Assembly (NCBI RefSeq): GCF_019048865.1
Contig: NZ_CP077604.1
Coordinates: 4,874,964 to 4,938,963 of the forward strand
Direction: 5' to 3'
DNA length: 64,000 bases
Origin: Aquihabitans sp. G128
GTDB taxonomy: Bacteria > Actinomycetota > Acidimicrobiia > Acidimicrobiales > Iamiaceae
Under the pieces are notes generated by a model. It saw only the letters and a list, made by a program, of their open reading frames with translations, was not told the origin of the DNA and did not search any database. Position 1 is the first letter of the stretch. Each line of letters begins with the position of its first letter. The position numbers and the translations under genes were made by a program. Below, one piece after another: positions 1 through 8,857 of this stretch.

Positions 1-212
1 TCGGTGGCGCTCTGCCGGGCGCGCACCGCGGCCACGTGCAGGTTCACCAGCCGCGAGAGCGGCAGGTAGACCGACTCGACCTCGTCCAGGTCCAGCGCCT
101 CGTTCAGGCCGCGGAGCTCGTCCAGGTCGGCGGCGTCGAGCGTCAGCGGGGTGGCGGCGCGGCGGGCGCGCCACTGGTCCCGAGAGAACGACTCGTAGAG
201 GTCGGCATCCAC
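1..212 (-). CDS. coaA: Pantothenate kinase type I, N-terminal part (runs off window)
   Basis: This is the first 70 codons of a type I pantothenate kinase, which phosphorylates pantothenate in the first step of coenzyme A synthesis. The visible protein starts VDADLYESFSRDQW and carries TPLTLDAADLDELRGLNE and VYLPLSRLVNLHV, which match the N-terminal helices of bacterial CoaA (E. coli and mycobacterial pattern FDRxQWxALR ... EVxxIYLPLxRL). The Walker A and active site lie beyond the window edge. GTG at 212 is chosen because the protein aligns from there and a TAGCGT box sits 8 nt upstream, as for other genes here. It is transcribed divergently from the OmpA-domain gene. Confidence 0.88.
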   Translation of the reverse strand, partial: MDADLYESFSRDQWRARRAATPLTLDAADLDELRGLNEALDLDEVESVYLPLSRLVNLHVAAVRARQSAT

Positions 213-220
213 CGGCGGTG

Positions 221-226
221 ACGCTA
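221..226 (-). promoter_or_regulatory. Candidate leaderless -10 box of coaA
   Basis: TAGCGT on the minus strand lies 8 nt before the GTG start, so transcription would begin at or next to the start codon. No clear -35 is seen. Confidence 0.4.
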
Positions 227-387
227 CGGAGCGAGGGGCCCGACCTGCCAAACGAGCAGGGCGGGCGTGACGTGCGCCGCACCCGTCATCCGGACGGGCG
301 GGTGGGTACGTAGTGGCGGTACGTGGCTTGGTTGCCACGCGCCGTAGCGCCGGTCCCACGGGGCCCGCACCCGCCCAGGAGCCGACC

Positions 388-1383
388 ATGACCGACGCCA
401 CCGAGGACCGCACCCGCTCCGACGAGGGCTCGGGCGCCGCCCGCGAAGCCCTCACCATCGGGTCCATCCACCCCCGGCTCGACATGCACGGCCCCGAGGT
501 GGGCCACCTCGGCGACCGCCGCCTGCCCCAGCTCGGCGCCCTGCCCTACGCGCTGAACGCCCCGCCCGAGCGCGAGCGCACGCCGGTGTCGCCGTTGCTG
601 GTGGCCGCTGCGGTCGTGGCCGTCGGGGGCGTCGCGGCCGGCTCGGTGGCCCTCGCCCGGTCCGGCGGTGGAGGCGGGGGAACGTCGACCGGGGGTAGGA
701 GCACCGAGATCGGTGCACCGGCCCGGACCGACCGCACGGCGTCGCCGACGAGCGGCGCCACCGAGCCCGACCGAGCACCCGACGCAGCGCCCGCCCCGAC
801 CGGGCAGGGAACGGAGACCACCGTGGACCAAGGCGATCGCAACGGTCGGGTGGCCCCGCAGGTGAGCACGCCGCAGGCCTGGTTCACCGGTGGGCGGCTG
901 GTGCTCGCCGGCCCGCTCCCGGACCGCCGCATCGCCGGCGCGCTGGTGCGCAAGGCCGCCACCATCGTGGGCGCCGACAACGTGGTCGACGGGTTCACCA
1001 TCGACGCCACCTCGGAGATCCCCGCTGCCCTCCCGGTGGTGGTGGCCGAGCAGGTCCGCTACGACACCGGCAGCAGCGAGGTGACGAGCGGCTACCTCGG
1101 CCTGGTGCAGGCGTGGAAGGCCATCCTCGACGCCCACCCCAACGTGCGCATGCACGTCACCGGCTACGCCGACAGCACCGGCGACGCCGGCCGCAACGTG
1201 GCGCTGTCGATCCAGCGGGCCCGGGCCGTGGCCGGTTGGATGGAGGCGCGCGGGGTGGACCGCAGCCGGTTCACGGTGGACGGCAAGGGCGCCGCCGACC
1301 CGGCGGGCGACAACGCCACCGTCGAGGGCCGGGCCGCCAACCGGCGCATCCAGGTCACCCTCGACGGCCTGTTGATGGCGTGA
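388..1383 (+). CDS. Membrane-anchored OmpA-domain protein
   Basis: A 331-residue protein with an Asp/Arg-rich cytoplasmic N-terminus, one membrane segment at about residues 67-90 (SPLLVAAAVVAVGGVAAGSV), a Gly/Thr/Pro-rich linker, and a C-terminal OmpA/MotB domain at about 225-330. The domain shows YDTGSSEV, HVTGYADSTGD, LSIQRARAVAGWM and GRAANRRIQV, the pattern that binds peptidoglycan diaminopimelate. The inferred role is a wall-binding inner-membrane protein. ATG at 388 is preferred over an in-frame start at 313 because AGGAG lies about 7 nt upstream. Its partner is not evident; it stands alone between coaA and a small Cys-rich protein. Confidence 0.8.
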   Translation: MTDATEDRTRSDEGSGAAREALTIGSIHPRLDMHGPEVGHLGDRRLPQLGALPYALNAPPERERTPVSPLLVAAAVVAVGGVAAGSVALARSGGGGGGTSTGGRSTEIGAPARTDRTASPTSGATEPDRAPDAAPAPTGQGTETTVDQGDRNGRVAPQVSTPQAWFTGGRLVLAGPLPDRRIAGALVRKAATIVGADNVVDGFTIDATSEIPAALPVVVAEQVRYDTGSSEVTSGYLGLVQAWKAILDAHPNVRMHVTGYADSTGDAGRNVALSIQRARAVAGWMEARGVDRSRFTVDGKGAADPAGDNATVEGRAANRRIQVTLDGLLMA

Positions 1384-1416
1384 TCGCCGGCGGGCGACCG
1401 ACCGGTCCCGTCCCGG

Positions 1417-1779
1417 TCAGCCTCGGGGCTTGCGCTTGAACAGCCGCGAGATGCGGCCGCCCTTGGCCTTGCCCTGCTCGGCGGCCAGCTCGGCCATGAT
1501 CTCGGGCCCGGCGGCGTTGACGATGTCCTCGGCGGCGTCGAGCAGCGCGGCGATGTCGTCGCCCCGCTCGTCGAGCCCGGGGGGCTCCGCCGGGGTCGGC
1601 GGGGTGATCAGGCTGCCGTGCTGCCAGTTCACGTCCGCGAGGCGGGGCTGGTAGGCCGGGCAGTCGCTCGGGCAGCGCCACGGCGCCTCGGGCGCCAGGT
1701 CGAGGTCGCACTTCCGGACCGTCTCGCGGTTGGCGTAGGTCCGGGATTCGAAGAACTTGCAGTCCTGCCTCATTGGCAT
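1417..1779 (-). CDS. Small four-cysteine conserved protein
   Basis: A 120-residue protein starting MPMRQDCKFFESRTY. Four cysteines lie in the first 45 residues (CKFFE, RKCDLDL, WRCPSDCPAY), a spacing that suggests a zinc or iron-sulfur site. The rest is an acidic helical stretch and a basic tail (KGGRISRLFKRKPRG). I do not recognise a named family. It is divergent from sufD, 159 bp away, so the Fe-S neighbourhood makes metal-cluster binding plausible but unproven. The same frame continues upstream antisense to sufD; the start at 1779 is where the Cys-rich protein begins and the sufD antisense shadow ends. Confidence 0.6.
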   Translation of the reverse strand: MPMRQDCKFFESRTYANRETVRKCDLDLAPEAPWRCPSDCPAYQPRLADVNWQHGSLITPPTPAEPPGLDERGDDIAALLDAAEDIVNAAGPEIMAELAAEQGKAKGGRISRLFKRKPRG

Positions 1780-1849
1780 GGCCCAAGTGTGCCAGCGGCG
1801 GCCCGGTGCGCGGGGGGCGCGCGGCCCGCCGCCGCCCGAACGGGCGACC

Positions 1850-1879
1850 TTGGGGACCCGGGCGGGGCGCCGGTAGGCT
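1850..1879 (+). promoter_or_regulatory. Candidate sufD-operon promoter
   Basis: TTGGGG at 1850-1855 and TAGGCT at 1874-1879 are 18 bp apart and 60 nt upstream of the sufD start, in the 159-bp divergent gap. Confidence 0.35.
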
Positions 1880-1938
1880 CGAAGTCCGGTCATCGGGCGC
1901 ACCAGCGCCCGTTCCGCCCCACGAAGAGGTCCGTCGTC

Positions 1939-3205
1939 CTGAGCTCGTTCACCGCCGATCCCGCCGCCGCCCTGGCCGGCCCCGAGTGGCTGCGGGCCCG
2001 TCGGGTCGCCGCCGCCGAGCGCTTCGCCGCCGCCGAGCTGCCCTCGGCCGAGCAAGAGGTGTGGCGCTACTCGCGCATCGGCGAGCTGGACCTGGGCGCC
2101 TGGACCCCCGCCGACGGCACCGCCGCCGGCGCGGCGCCCGTCCCGGACGAGCTCCTCGCCGGCGCCGCCGTGACCGTGACCATCGTCGACGGCGTCGCCT
2201 CGGTGAGCGAGGTCCCGGCCGACTGGACCGCCAAGGGCGTCGTCGTGGCCCCCGCCTCGTCGCTGGCCGAGGACGCCGCCGGGCTCGGCTCGGTCGCCGC
2301 CGACGGCCCGGACGTGTTCGCCACCCTCAACGACGCCTTCGCCGTCGACCCGATCGTCGTGTCGGTGCCGCGGGGTGTGCGGCTCGACGGGGCGATCCTG
2401 GTGAGCAACCACCTGGCCACCGCCGGTCTGGCCGTGTTCCCCCGCCTCGTGGTGCGGCTGGGCGAGGGCGCCGAGGCCACCGTCGTCGACCACGTCTCCT
2501 CCGGACCGGAGGCCGTCCTCTCCATCCCGCTCACCGAGCTGGAGGTCGCCCGGGGCGCGCCTCGGCTACCTGCACGTGCAGGAGCTGGGCGTCGCCGCCT
2601 GGCAGTTGGGCTCGCTCGTGGCCCGCATCGACCAGGAGGCCGACCTGAAGGCTGCGCTGGTGGGGCTGGGCGGCAGCTACGCCCGCATCCGCACCGACTG
2701 CCGCCTGGCCGGTCGGGGCGCCAACGGCGACCTGCTCGCCGCCTACTTCGGCGAGGGCGACCAGACGCTCGACTTCCGCACGTTCCAGCACCACGGCGCG
2801 CCCGACACCACCTCGAACCTCCTGTTCAAGGGGGCCGTCGGCGGCCACAGCCGGTCGGTGTACACCGGCCTCATCCGGGTCGACAAGGCCGCCCGGGGCA
2901 CCAACGCCTTCCAGACCAACCGCAACATCAAGCTCTCCGACGGCGCGTGGGCCGAGTCGGTCCCGAACCTCGAGATCGAGACCAACGACGTCCACTGCAG
3001 CCACGCCTCCACCGTGGGCCCGGTCGACGCCGAGCAGCGCTTCTACCTCGAGAGCCGCGGCGTCGCCCCGCAGACCGCCGACCGCTTGATCGTGGCCGGC
3101 TTCTTCGACGAGGTGGTGCGGGCCCTGCCTGCCGCCGGCGCCGTCGCCGCGGTGCGGACCCGCATCGCCGACAAGCTCGACCGCACGGCGGGTGACCTCC
3201 GATGA
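1939..3205 (+). CDS. sufD: Fe-S cluster assembly protein SufD, frameshifted
   Basis: SufD is the scaffold partner of SufB in the SufBCD Fe-S assembly complex. The first half is read in one frame to about 2552 (AEQEVWRYSRIGELDLGAW, then the beta-helix start). The second half is in the next frame from about 2560 (RLGYLHVQELG, FRTFQHHGAPDTTSNLLFKG, AFQTNRNIKLSDGA, ETNDVHCSHASTVGPVD, YLESRG). The SxHxxTVGP core is typical of SufB/SufD. The break sits at GGGG (2552-2555); removing one G restores a continuous protein of about 421 residues. The start is probably CTG at 1939, 9 nt after AAGAGG; no ATG or GTG fits. The stop overlaps the next start by ATGA. Confidence 0.82.
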
Positions 3206-3540
3206 GCACCGTCACCGTGGCCCAGCTGGCCGACCTGCCCGACGGCGGTGCCACCCGGTTCGACGTCGAGGGCCGCCGCCTCTCGGTGGTGCGCATCGAC
3301 GATGCCGTCTACGTCATCGGCGACACCTGCACCCACGCCGACATCTCCCTCAGCGAGGGTGAGGTCGATGTCGACACCTGCCACATCGAGTGCTGGAAGC
3401 ACGGCAGCTCGTTCTCGCTGGTCACCGGCGAGCCCGACTCCTTCCCCGCCACCCGCCCCGTGCCCGTGTACGAGGTCGCCGTCGTCGACGGCGCCGTCGT
3501 GGTCACCCTCCCCGAGCCTGAGGAGGCCGCAGCCCGATGA
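3202..3540 (+). CDS. Rieske-type ferredoxin of the SUF cluster
   Basis: A 112-residue Rieske [2Fe-2S] protein of the NirD/BphF small-ferredoxin type. Cluster ligands are visible as GDTCTHAD and ECWKHGSSFSL, the C-x-H ... C-x2-H pattern. There is no signal peptide or membrane segment, so it is cytoplasmic. It lies between sufD and sufC with ATGA overlaps at both ends, so the three are translated together. In actinobacterial SUF operons such a ferredoxin is a common companion and may deliver electrons for cluster assembly (inference). Confidence 0.9.
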   Translation: MSTVTVAQLADLPDGGATRFDVEGRRLSVVRIDDAVYVIGDTCTHADISLSEGEVDVDTCHIECWKHGSSFSLVTGEPDSFPATRPVPVYEVAVVDGAVVVTLPEPEEAAAR

Positions 3541-4328
3541 CCGAGCTCGTGATCGAAGGCCTCCGCGCCGGCGTCGACGGCAAGGAGATCCTGAACGGGA
3601 TCGACCTCGTGGTCCGCAGCGGTGAGGTCCACGCCGTCATGGGGCCCAACGGCTCCGGCAAGTCGACCCTCTCCCACGTGGTGATGGGCCGCCCCGGCTA
3701 CGAGATCACCGGCGGCTCGGTGACCCTCGACGGCGTCGACGTCCTGGCGCTCGACACCTGGGAGCGCGCCCAGGCCGGGCTGTTCCTCGCGCTGCAGTAC
3801 CCCACCGAGGTGCCCGGCGTTTCCGTGGAGGCCATGCTCGCCGCGTCGTTCGCCGCCGGCGGCCGCGACGCCTCCGGGCTCGGCGCCCGCATCGGGGCCG
3901 AGGCCGAGCGCATCCACTTCGGCGAGCGCTTCCTCGGCCGGGACCTGAACGTCGACCTCTCCGGCGGCGAGAAGAAGCGCAACGAGACCCTGCAGCTCGG
4001 CGTCCTCGAGCCCAAGATCGCCATCCTCGACGAGCTCGACTCCGGCCTCGACGTCGATGCGCTCCGCGACTGCTCGCGCCGCGTCGAGGAGGCCACCAGC
4101 GAGTTCGGCCTCGGCGTGCTGGCCATCACCCACTACACCCGCCTCCTCCGCGAGCTCAAGGTCGACCAGGTGCACATCCTGGTGAAGGGGCAGATCCGCC
4201 ACACCGGCGGCCCGGAGCTGGCCGACGAGCTCGAGGTCGACGGCTACGCCGCCTACGTCGACGACGAGCCCGAAGCCGCACCGGACCCCTACGCCGACCC
4301 GTTCGGGCCGGGCCCGTTCGCCAGCTGA
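3537..4328 (+). CDS. sufC: Fe-S assembly ATPase SufC (first copy)
   Basis: A 263-residue ABC-type ATPase that energises SufBD. Walker A is GPNGSGKST at residues 36-44. The SufC-specific Q-loop LALQYPTEVPGVSVE, signature LSGGEKKRNE, Walker B with D-loop IAILDELDSGLDVDAL and H-loop ITHYTRLL are all present. The C-terminus carries an acidic/proline tail (DDEPEAAPDPYADPFGPG) not seen in the second SufC at 20988-21749. It overlaps the ferredoxin gene by 4 nt and ends the operon; a hairpin follows at 4336-4358. Two complete SufC genes in one genome, without SufB nearby, is unusual. Confidence 0.95.
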   Translation: MTELVIEGLRAGVDGKEILNGIDLVVRSGEVHAVMGPNGSGKSTLSHVVMGRPGYEITGGSVTLDGVDVLALDTWERAQAGLFLALQYPTEVPGVSVEAMLAASFAAGGRDASGLGARIGAEAERIHFGERFLGRDLNVDLSGGEKKRNETLQLGVLEPKIAILDELDSGLDVDALRDCSRRVEEATSEFGLGVLAITHYTRLLRELKVDQVHILVKGQIRHTGGPELADELEVDGYAAYVDDEPEAAPDPYADPFGPGPFAS

Positions 4329-4335
4329 TCCTGCG

Positions 4336-4358
4336 GACCCCCGGCGCCCGGCGGGGTC
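4336..4358 (+). terminator. Hairpin after sufC
   Basis: GACCCC and GGGGTC pair around an 11-nt GC-rich loop 8 nt after the sufC stop. There is no T tract, as is common in high-GC actinobacteria. Confidence 0.4.
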
Positions 4359-4363
4359 ACCGG

Positions 4364-4369
4364 TAGCCT
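4364..4369 (+). promoter_or_regulatory. Candidate leaderless -10 box of the GT-C gene
   Basis: TAGCCT lies 8 nt before the GTG start at 4378. Confidence 0.4.
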
Positions 4370-4377
4370 CTCGCCCC

Positions 4378-6354
4378 GTGCACCGGCTGCGAGACCTCGA
4401 CGCTCGCGACCGGGTCCTGGCCGTGGTGCTGGCGCTCCTCCTGGCGTCGCCGTTCGTGGCCAGCGTGGCCAAGGCGGTGCACCAGGGCTACACGCCCACC
4501 AACGACGAGGCCCTGATCGCCCTGCGCGTCGACGACGTGCTCGCCGGCCACCTGCCGCGCATCGGCCAGCCCAGCACGGCCGATGCCTACGCCGACGTCG
4601 ACCCGCCCCACCACCCCGGGCCGATCGAGTTCTACCTGCTCGCCGGGCCGGTGGGCCTGCTCGGCCCCGACGTCGGGATGCTGGTGGGCGCTGCGCTGTT
4701 CAACCTGGCTGCGGTGCTGGTGGCGGCGTGGGTGGCCTTCCGCCGGGCCGGGCCAGCCGTGGGCCTGGCCGCCGCGGTGGTGGTCTCGGCCGTCGCCTGG
4801 TCCGAGGGGCTCGCCGTCCTGAGCGACCCCATCAGCTCGAACATGGGCGGCATCCCGCTGCTCGCCCTGGTCGCCCTGGCCTGGGCGCTGCTCGACGGCG
4901 ACCTGCGCCTGGTGCCGCTGGCCGCCTTCGCCTTCGCCTTCGTCGCGCAGCAGCACCTGGCGCTGGTGACCATCAGCGTGGGCACGGCGGCGTGGGCGGC
5001 GGTGGGCATCGTCCTGGCCCTGGTGGCGCGGGCTCGCGCCCGGCGGGCGGCCGACGAGCCCGCCGAGGCGCCCCGGGCCTGGCCGTGGCTGGCGGGCGGG
5101 CTGGTCGTGACCCTGGTGGCGTGGGGCCCGGTCATCGGCGACCAGTTCTGGGGCGACGGCAACCTCGGGCGCATGCTCGAGTTCGCCCGGTCCTCGGACC
5201 GGCCCACCCTCGGGCCTCGCGCCGGTGCGGTGCAGGCGCTCCGGGCGCTCGGGCTGCCGCCGATGATCGCCCGCACCGACCTCACGGGCCACGACCTCAC
5301 GGCCCGCCTGTCGCCGGTCGCCGCCGTCGTGGCGCTGGCGGTCGCCGTCGCCCTCGCGGCGATCGTCGTGGTGCGCTGGCGCACCGCCCGGACCCACGCC
5401 ACGCTCGCCGCCACGACGCTGGTGCTGGCGGTCGTCGGCGGGCTGAACGGTGCCAACGTCCCCGACTCGATCGAGTCGGGACGCCTGAACTTCTACCGCT
5501 GGACCTTCGTGGTCAGCATCGGCATGGTCCTCTCGCTCGCCTGGGCCGCCGCCGCGCTGCTGGCCGCGCGCCGGCCGGCGGTGGCCGAGTCGCGGCTCGG
5601 GACGCCGGTGCGCCTGGCCGCGGTGGGCGCGGTGCTGGCCTTCGCCGTCGGCGCCATCGCGGTCGGCGGCCCGCAGGACCGCCGGGACGAGGAGGTCTTC
5701 CGCACCTCCCGACGCCTGGGCGCCGCGGGCGTCCGCTCGGTCGAGGGTCGCAAGACGGTGCTGCTGCTGATGCACGGCCAGTCGGCCAACCTCAGCGTCG
5801 GCCCCGCCGTGGGGCTGGACCTGGTGGAGGCCGGCCACGAGGTGCGCGTCACCAAGGGCCTGGGTGCCGGCTGGGGCGACCACCTGGTCCTCGATCGCGG
5901 CGAGCACGTCGACGCCGTCCTGCTGGTGGCCACGACCAAGGACGCCTTCGCGTCGCCGCTGCCCGGCCGCCTCCTCCGGCGCGAGGACCTCAAGGCGTCC
6001 CTCCGGCCGGTGATCGCCAAGCTGGCTGCGCAGCTCCGCGGCCAGCCGCTGGTGTACAGCGAGCGAGGGGAGGAGATCGCCCGCGAGCAGCTGGGCGGCA
6101 CGGCGGACCAGCGCAGCCTGGTGCGCTACGCCGCCGACGCGCTGGCCGAGAAGCCCGAAGGGGTCCTGCAGGTGACCGCGGTGGTGAAGCTGCTGCAGCA
6201 CGGCTACCTGACCAGCCCCCAGCTCGACCCGGACGCGCTGGCCGTCCTGGCCGACAGCGGCAACACCTTGAACTGGGGCGACGACGTGCTCGAGGTCCGG
6301 CGGCTCACCGTCGCGGAGGCCGAGGCCGCCACCGGGCGGACGCTGCGCGGCTGA
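4378..6354 (+). CDS. Polytopic membrane protein, GT-C glycosyltransferase-like
   Basis: A 658-residue protein with about ten hydrophobic segments in the first 430 residues and a soluble C-terminal part. The first external loop holds an acidic motif (TNDEALIALRV) followed by DPPHHPGPIEFYLLAGP. This is the layout of GT-C polyprenyl-phosphate-sugar transferases, where an Asp/Glu pair in loop 1 is catalytic. The family is inferred from topology and this motif only. The C-terminal part (about 440-658) has alpha/beta character and resembles no domain I can name. GTG at 4378 is used as start, with a TAGCCT box 8 nt upstream. It could serve the polyprenyl-sugar genes at 60-64 kb, but they are far away. 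Confidence 0.6.
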   Translation: MHRLRDLDARDRVLAVVLALLLASPFVASVAKAVHQGYTPTNDEALIALRVDDVLAGHLPRIGQPSTADAYADVDPPHHPGPIEFYLLAGPVGLLGPDVGMLVGAALFNLAAVLVAAWVAFRRAGPAVGLAAAVVVSAVAWSEGLAVLSDPISSNMGGIPLLALVALAWALLDGDLRLVPLAAFAFAFVAQQHLALVTISVGTAAWAAVGIVLALVARARARRAADEPAEAPRAWPWLAGGLVVTLVAWGPVIGDQFWGDGNLGRMLEFARSSDRPTLGPRAGAVQALRALGLPPMIARTDLTGHDLTARLSPVAAVVALAVAVALAAIVVVRWRTARTHATLAATTLVLAVVGGLNGANVPDSIESGRLNFYRWTFVVSIGMVLSLAWAAAALLAARRPAVAESRLGTPVRLAAVGAVLAFAVGAIAVGGPQDRRDEEVFRTSRRLGAAGVRSVEGRKTVLLLMHGQSANLSVGPAVGLDLVEAGHEVRVTKGLGAGWGDHLVLDRGEHVDAVLLVATTKDAFASPLPGRLLRREDLKASLRPVIAKLAAQLRGQPLVYSERGEEIAREQLGGTADQRSLVRYAADALAEKPEGVLQVTAVVKLLQHGYLTSPQLDPDALAVLADSGNTLNWGDDVLEVRRLTVAEAEAATGRTLRG

Positions 6355-6383
6355 TGGTCGGTCGGCGCGGGCAGGAAGGCGCC

Positions 6384-6665
6384 ATGGCAGCTGACGAAGA
6401 CACCATCGAACCGCCCCACGGCTGGGAGCTCACCGGCGATCGCCTCCACCGCGAGCTGGAGTTCGCCGACTTCACCGAGGCGTTCGCCTTCATGACCCGG
6501 GTGGCCGCCGAGGCCGAGCGCATGGACCACCACCCGGACTGGTCGAACTCCTACAACACGGTCACCATCGACCTGGTCAGCCACGACGCCGGAGGCCTCA
6601 CGAGCCGAGACCAGGCGCTGGCGGAGGCCATCAACTCCCTCGTCGATGCCCCCGACGACGTGTAG
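6384..6665 (+). CDS. Pterin-4a-carbinolamine dehydratase family protein
   Basis: A 93-residue protein of the PCD/DCoH family, which dehydrates 4a-hydroxytetrahydropterins or acts as a small accessory protein. The signature is clear: GWELTGDRLHRELEF, then DHHPDWSNSYNTVTIDL with the catalytic His pair and Trp, and SHDAGGLTSRDQALAEAIN. ATG at 6384 has AGGAAGG 4 nt upstream; an in-frame ATG at 6354 would add ten residues not typical of the family. No pterin-dependent hydroxylase is adjacent, so the physiological role is open. Confidence 0.9.
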   Translation: MAADEDTIEPPHGWELTGDRLHRELEFADFTEAFAFMTRVAAEAERMDHHPDWSNSYNTVTIDLVSHDAGGLTSRDQALAEAINSLVDAPDDV

Positions 6666-6674
6666 GCCAAGCAA

Positions 6675-7547
6675 TCAGGGGCCGGCCAGGGCGGCGGCGA
6701 GGGCGTCGTCGATCGACGTGGTGGCCAGCTCGGGGCCGGGCACGCGGTGGTCGGGTCGCACGACGGTCTCCTCGCCCATCCCGGCGAAGAGCGCGCTGGT
6801 GGCCCACGGGTCGACGCCGGCCGCCACGGAGGTGGCCGGGCCGATCCACTCGGGATCGAGGGGGACGACCGGCAGCACCTTGAGCGTCCGGCCCTGGGCT
6901 CGGGCGGCCCGCTCCATCAGGTCGGCGTAGCGGATGACCTCCGGGCCGCCGACGTCGTAGCTCCCCGGCTCAAGCTCCAAGGCGTGCACCAGGGCGGCGA
7001 CGAGGTCGGCCTGGCCGATGGGTTGGGTGCGGGCCCGTGACGCCTGGGGTGCCAGGACCGGCAGCGGCGAGAAGCTGGCCAACCGGCCGAGCCGGGCCAG
7101 CAGCTGGAAGCTGATGCTCTCGGCGCCCAGCACCATCGCCGCCCGCAGCTCGATGGTCTCGCACCGGCGGCGGAGGATGAGGCCCACCTCGTGGCGCGAG
7201 CGCAGGTGCGGCGAGCCGAGGCCGGGCTCGCCCAAGCCCCCGAGGTAGACGACCGGGCGGTCGGCTCCCCACAGGTCGGCGAAGCGCTCGGCGCGGTCCC
7301 GGTCGACCTGGGCGAAGGAGCGCTGGTCGAGGGCGTGCACGAGGTAGAAGGCGGCATCGGCGGTGCGGGCCGCTTCGCCCGGGTCGGCGCGCCCGTGGGC
7401 GTCGAGGTCGAACTGCACCGCTCGACCCGGGCCCCGGTAGGCCTCGGGGTGGCGGGTGCCGGCCACCACCTCGTGGCCTGCAGCCGCCAGCGCCTCGGTG
7501 AGCGGACGGCCGATGGCGCCGGTGGCGCCCGTGACGAAGATCTCCAT
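6675..7547 (-). CDS. NAD(P)-binding atypical SDR / NmrA-like protein
   Basis: A 290-residue Rossmann-fold protein starting MEIFVTGATGAIGRPLTEAL, with the dinucleotide-binding GxxGxxG motif at residues 7-13. It continues with AFYLVHAL, VVYLGGLG, SRHEVGLILR and ELRAAMVLGAES, as in atypical SDRs of the NmrA / complex I NDUFA9-like group. The catalytic YxxxK is absent, so it may sense or bind NAD(P) or act on an unknown substrate. It is convergent with the pterin dehydratase gene (9-bp gap) and divergent from the CPBP protease. Confidence 0.75.
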   Translation of the reverse strand: MEIFVTGATGAIGRPLTEALAAAGHEVVAGTRHPEAYRGPGRAVQFDLDAHGRADPGEAARTADAAFYLVHALDQRSFAQVDRDRAERFADLWGADRPVVYLGGLGEPGLGSPHLRSRHEVGLILRRRCETIELRAAMVLGAESISFQLLARLGRLASFSPLPVLAPQASRARTQPIGQADLVAALVHALELEPGSYDVGGPEVIRYADLMERAARAQGRTLKVLPVVPLDPEWIGPATSVAAGVDPWATSALFAGMGEETVVRPDHRVPGPELATTSIDDALAAALAGP

Positions 7548-7590
7548 GGCGCCGGTCCTGCCCACGGGCGGGAGCGGGCAGTCTCTGGTG

Positions 7591-8295
7591 ATGCTCGGAT
7601 CGCTGCTCCTCGTCGCGGGGCTGGTGCTCGCCCTGGCGGCCTGGGCCTTCCTCTTCCGCCGCCCGCCCGAGGGCATCTGGCCCCGCACCTGGTTCACCGC
7701 CGGCGTGCTGTCGGCCTTCGCGGTGGCCGCCATGGCGGCGACCGACCGCCTCACCACGGTGGTGGGGCCCATCTCCCCGGTGGCGCTGGCCGCCGGTCTC
7801 GGCATCGGGGCCGCCTGGCTGGTGGCGACCCACATCGGCCACAGCGTGCTGTGTCGGCTGTTCCCCGGCTTCCTCGACCAGATCACCGACCTCTACTCGC
7901 TCCGCGAGGGCGACCGGGTGTCCACCATGGTGGGCCCGGTGGTGGCCATGGCCGTGGCCGAGGAGCTGTTCTTCCGCGGGTTCGTGCAGGGGCGGCTCGG
8001 CCTGCTCGGCGCGGTGGTCGTCTACACGCTGGTCCAGGTGGTGGCGGGCAAGTGGGCCCTCACCCTGGCCGCCCTCCTCGGCGGGGCGGTGTGGGGCGGC
8101 CTGCTCTGGCTGACCGACGGGCTGCTCGCGCCGGTCGTCGCCCACGTGCTCTGGACCGGGGCGCTCACCTTCGTCTGGCCCCTGCGGGGCTGCGGCCGAC
8201 GGGTGGGTGCGGCCGACGCCGCACCCCTGGCCGACGGGGCGTCGTGTGACCGATCACCAGCCCCCCTCGTGGTCGAGCCCGACCCCGCCGGGTAG
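7591..8295 (+). CDS. CPBP-family intramembrane metalloprotease
   Basis: A 234-residue membrane protein with about six hydrophobic segments. The family motif EELFFRGFVQG supplies the EExxxR glutamates and arginine, and VVAHVLWTG supplies the His of motif 3, as in Rce1/CPBP proteases. The tail after residue 200 is low complexity. The start may be ATG at 7591 or GTG directly before it. It could process prenylated or other membrane proteins; no substrate is indicated by neighbours. Confidence 0.82.
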   Translation: MLGSLLLVAGLVLALAAWAFLFRRPPEGIWPRTWFTAGVLSAFAVAAMAATDRLTTVVGPISPVALAAGLGIGAAWLVATHIGHSVLCRLFPGFLDQITDLYSLREGDRVSTMVGPVVAMAVAEELFFRGFVQGRLGLLGAVVVYTLVQVVAGKWALTLAALLGGAVWGGLLWLTDGLLAPVVAHVLWTGALTFVWPLRGCGRRVGAADAAPLADGASCDRSPAPLVVEPDPAG

Positions 8296-8304
8296 TCCGG
8301 GGCG

Positions 8305-8802
8305 ATGGCCAGCTTCAGCTCCCGCAACCGATCCACCGCAGTGGTGCCTGCCCCGCGAGATGCCATCTGGAAGGTCCTCTCCGACCCCGGTGCCCTGGCC
8401 GACCTGACCCCGCTGGTGAAGGCCATCTCGGCCGACGGTGACCTGTGGTGCTGGCAGCTGAACGGCATCTCGGCGCTGGGCGTGAGCGTCGCCCCGGCGT
8501 TCACCGAGCGCATGGCCTTCGTCGACGGAGAGCGCATCGACTTCGAGCCCGACCCGCCCTTCGGCGAGCAGCGCGCCGGCGCCACCGGCACCTACCTCCT
8601 CAGCGACGGGCCCGACGGCGGCACCCAGCTGGCCATCGACATCACCATCACCGCCGAGCTCCCGCTGCCCCGGGCGGCCAAGCGGGCGGTCGAGAAGGTG
8701 ATGGCCACCACCATGGAGAAGACCGGCAACCGGTTCGCCCGCAACCTCTACGAGCGGCTGGGCCTCGACCCCAAGTTCGTGGCCAGCCCCGAACCGGCCT
8801 GA
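8305..8802 (+). CDS. SRPBCC (START-like) family protein
   Basis: A 165-residue protein with the polyketide cyclase/dehydrase-type START fold: VPAPRDAIWKVLSDPGALAD at the N-terminus, a beta-rich middle (TGTYLLSDGPDGGTQLAID), and a long C-terminal helix ending RNLYERLGL. Such proteins bind hydrophobic ligands and are widespread in actinobacteria. The specific ligand is unknown. It starts 9 bp after the protease gene; TAGTCC 6 nt before the ATG may serve as its own -10. Confidence 0.75.
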   Translation: MASFSSRNRSTAVVPAPRDAIWKVLSDPGALADLTPLVKAISADGDLWCWQLNGISALGVSVAPAFTERMAFVDGERIDFEPDPPFGEQRAGATGTYLLSDGPDGGTQLAIDITITAELPLPRAAKRAVEKVMATTMEKTGNRFARNLYERLGLDPKFVASPEPA

Positions 8803-8807
8803 CCGAC

Positions 8808-8823
8808 GCCGGCGAGCGCCGGC
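8808..8823. terminator. Short GC hairpin
   Basis: GCCGGC and GCCGGC pair around a GAGC loop just after the SRPBCC gene. Confidence 0.3.
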
Positions 8824-8857
8824 ACGGCGCAACGTGACATCCGACACGGCACGGTAT

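Noticed and set aside
303..328. GGTACGT direct repeat between coaA and the OmpA-domain gene
   Set aside because: Only seven matching bases at two places, within an uninformative GC-rich gap; no support for an operator.
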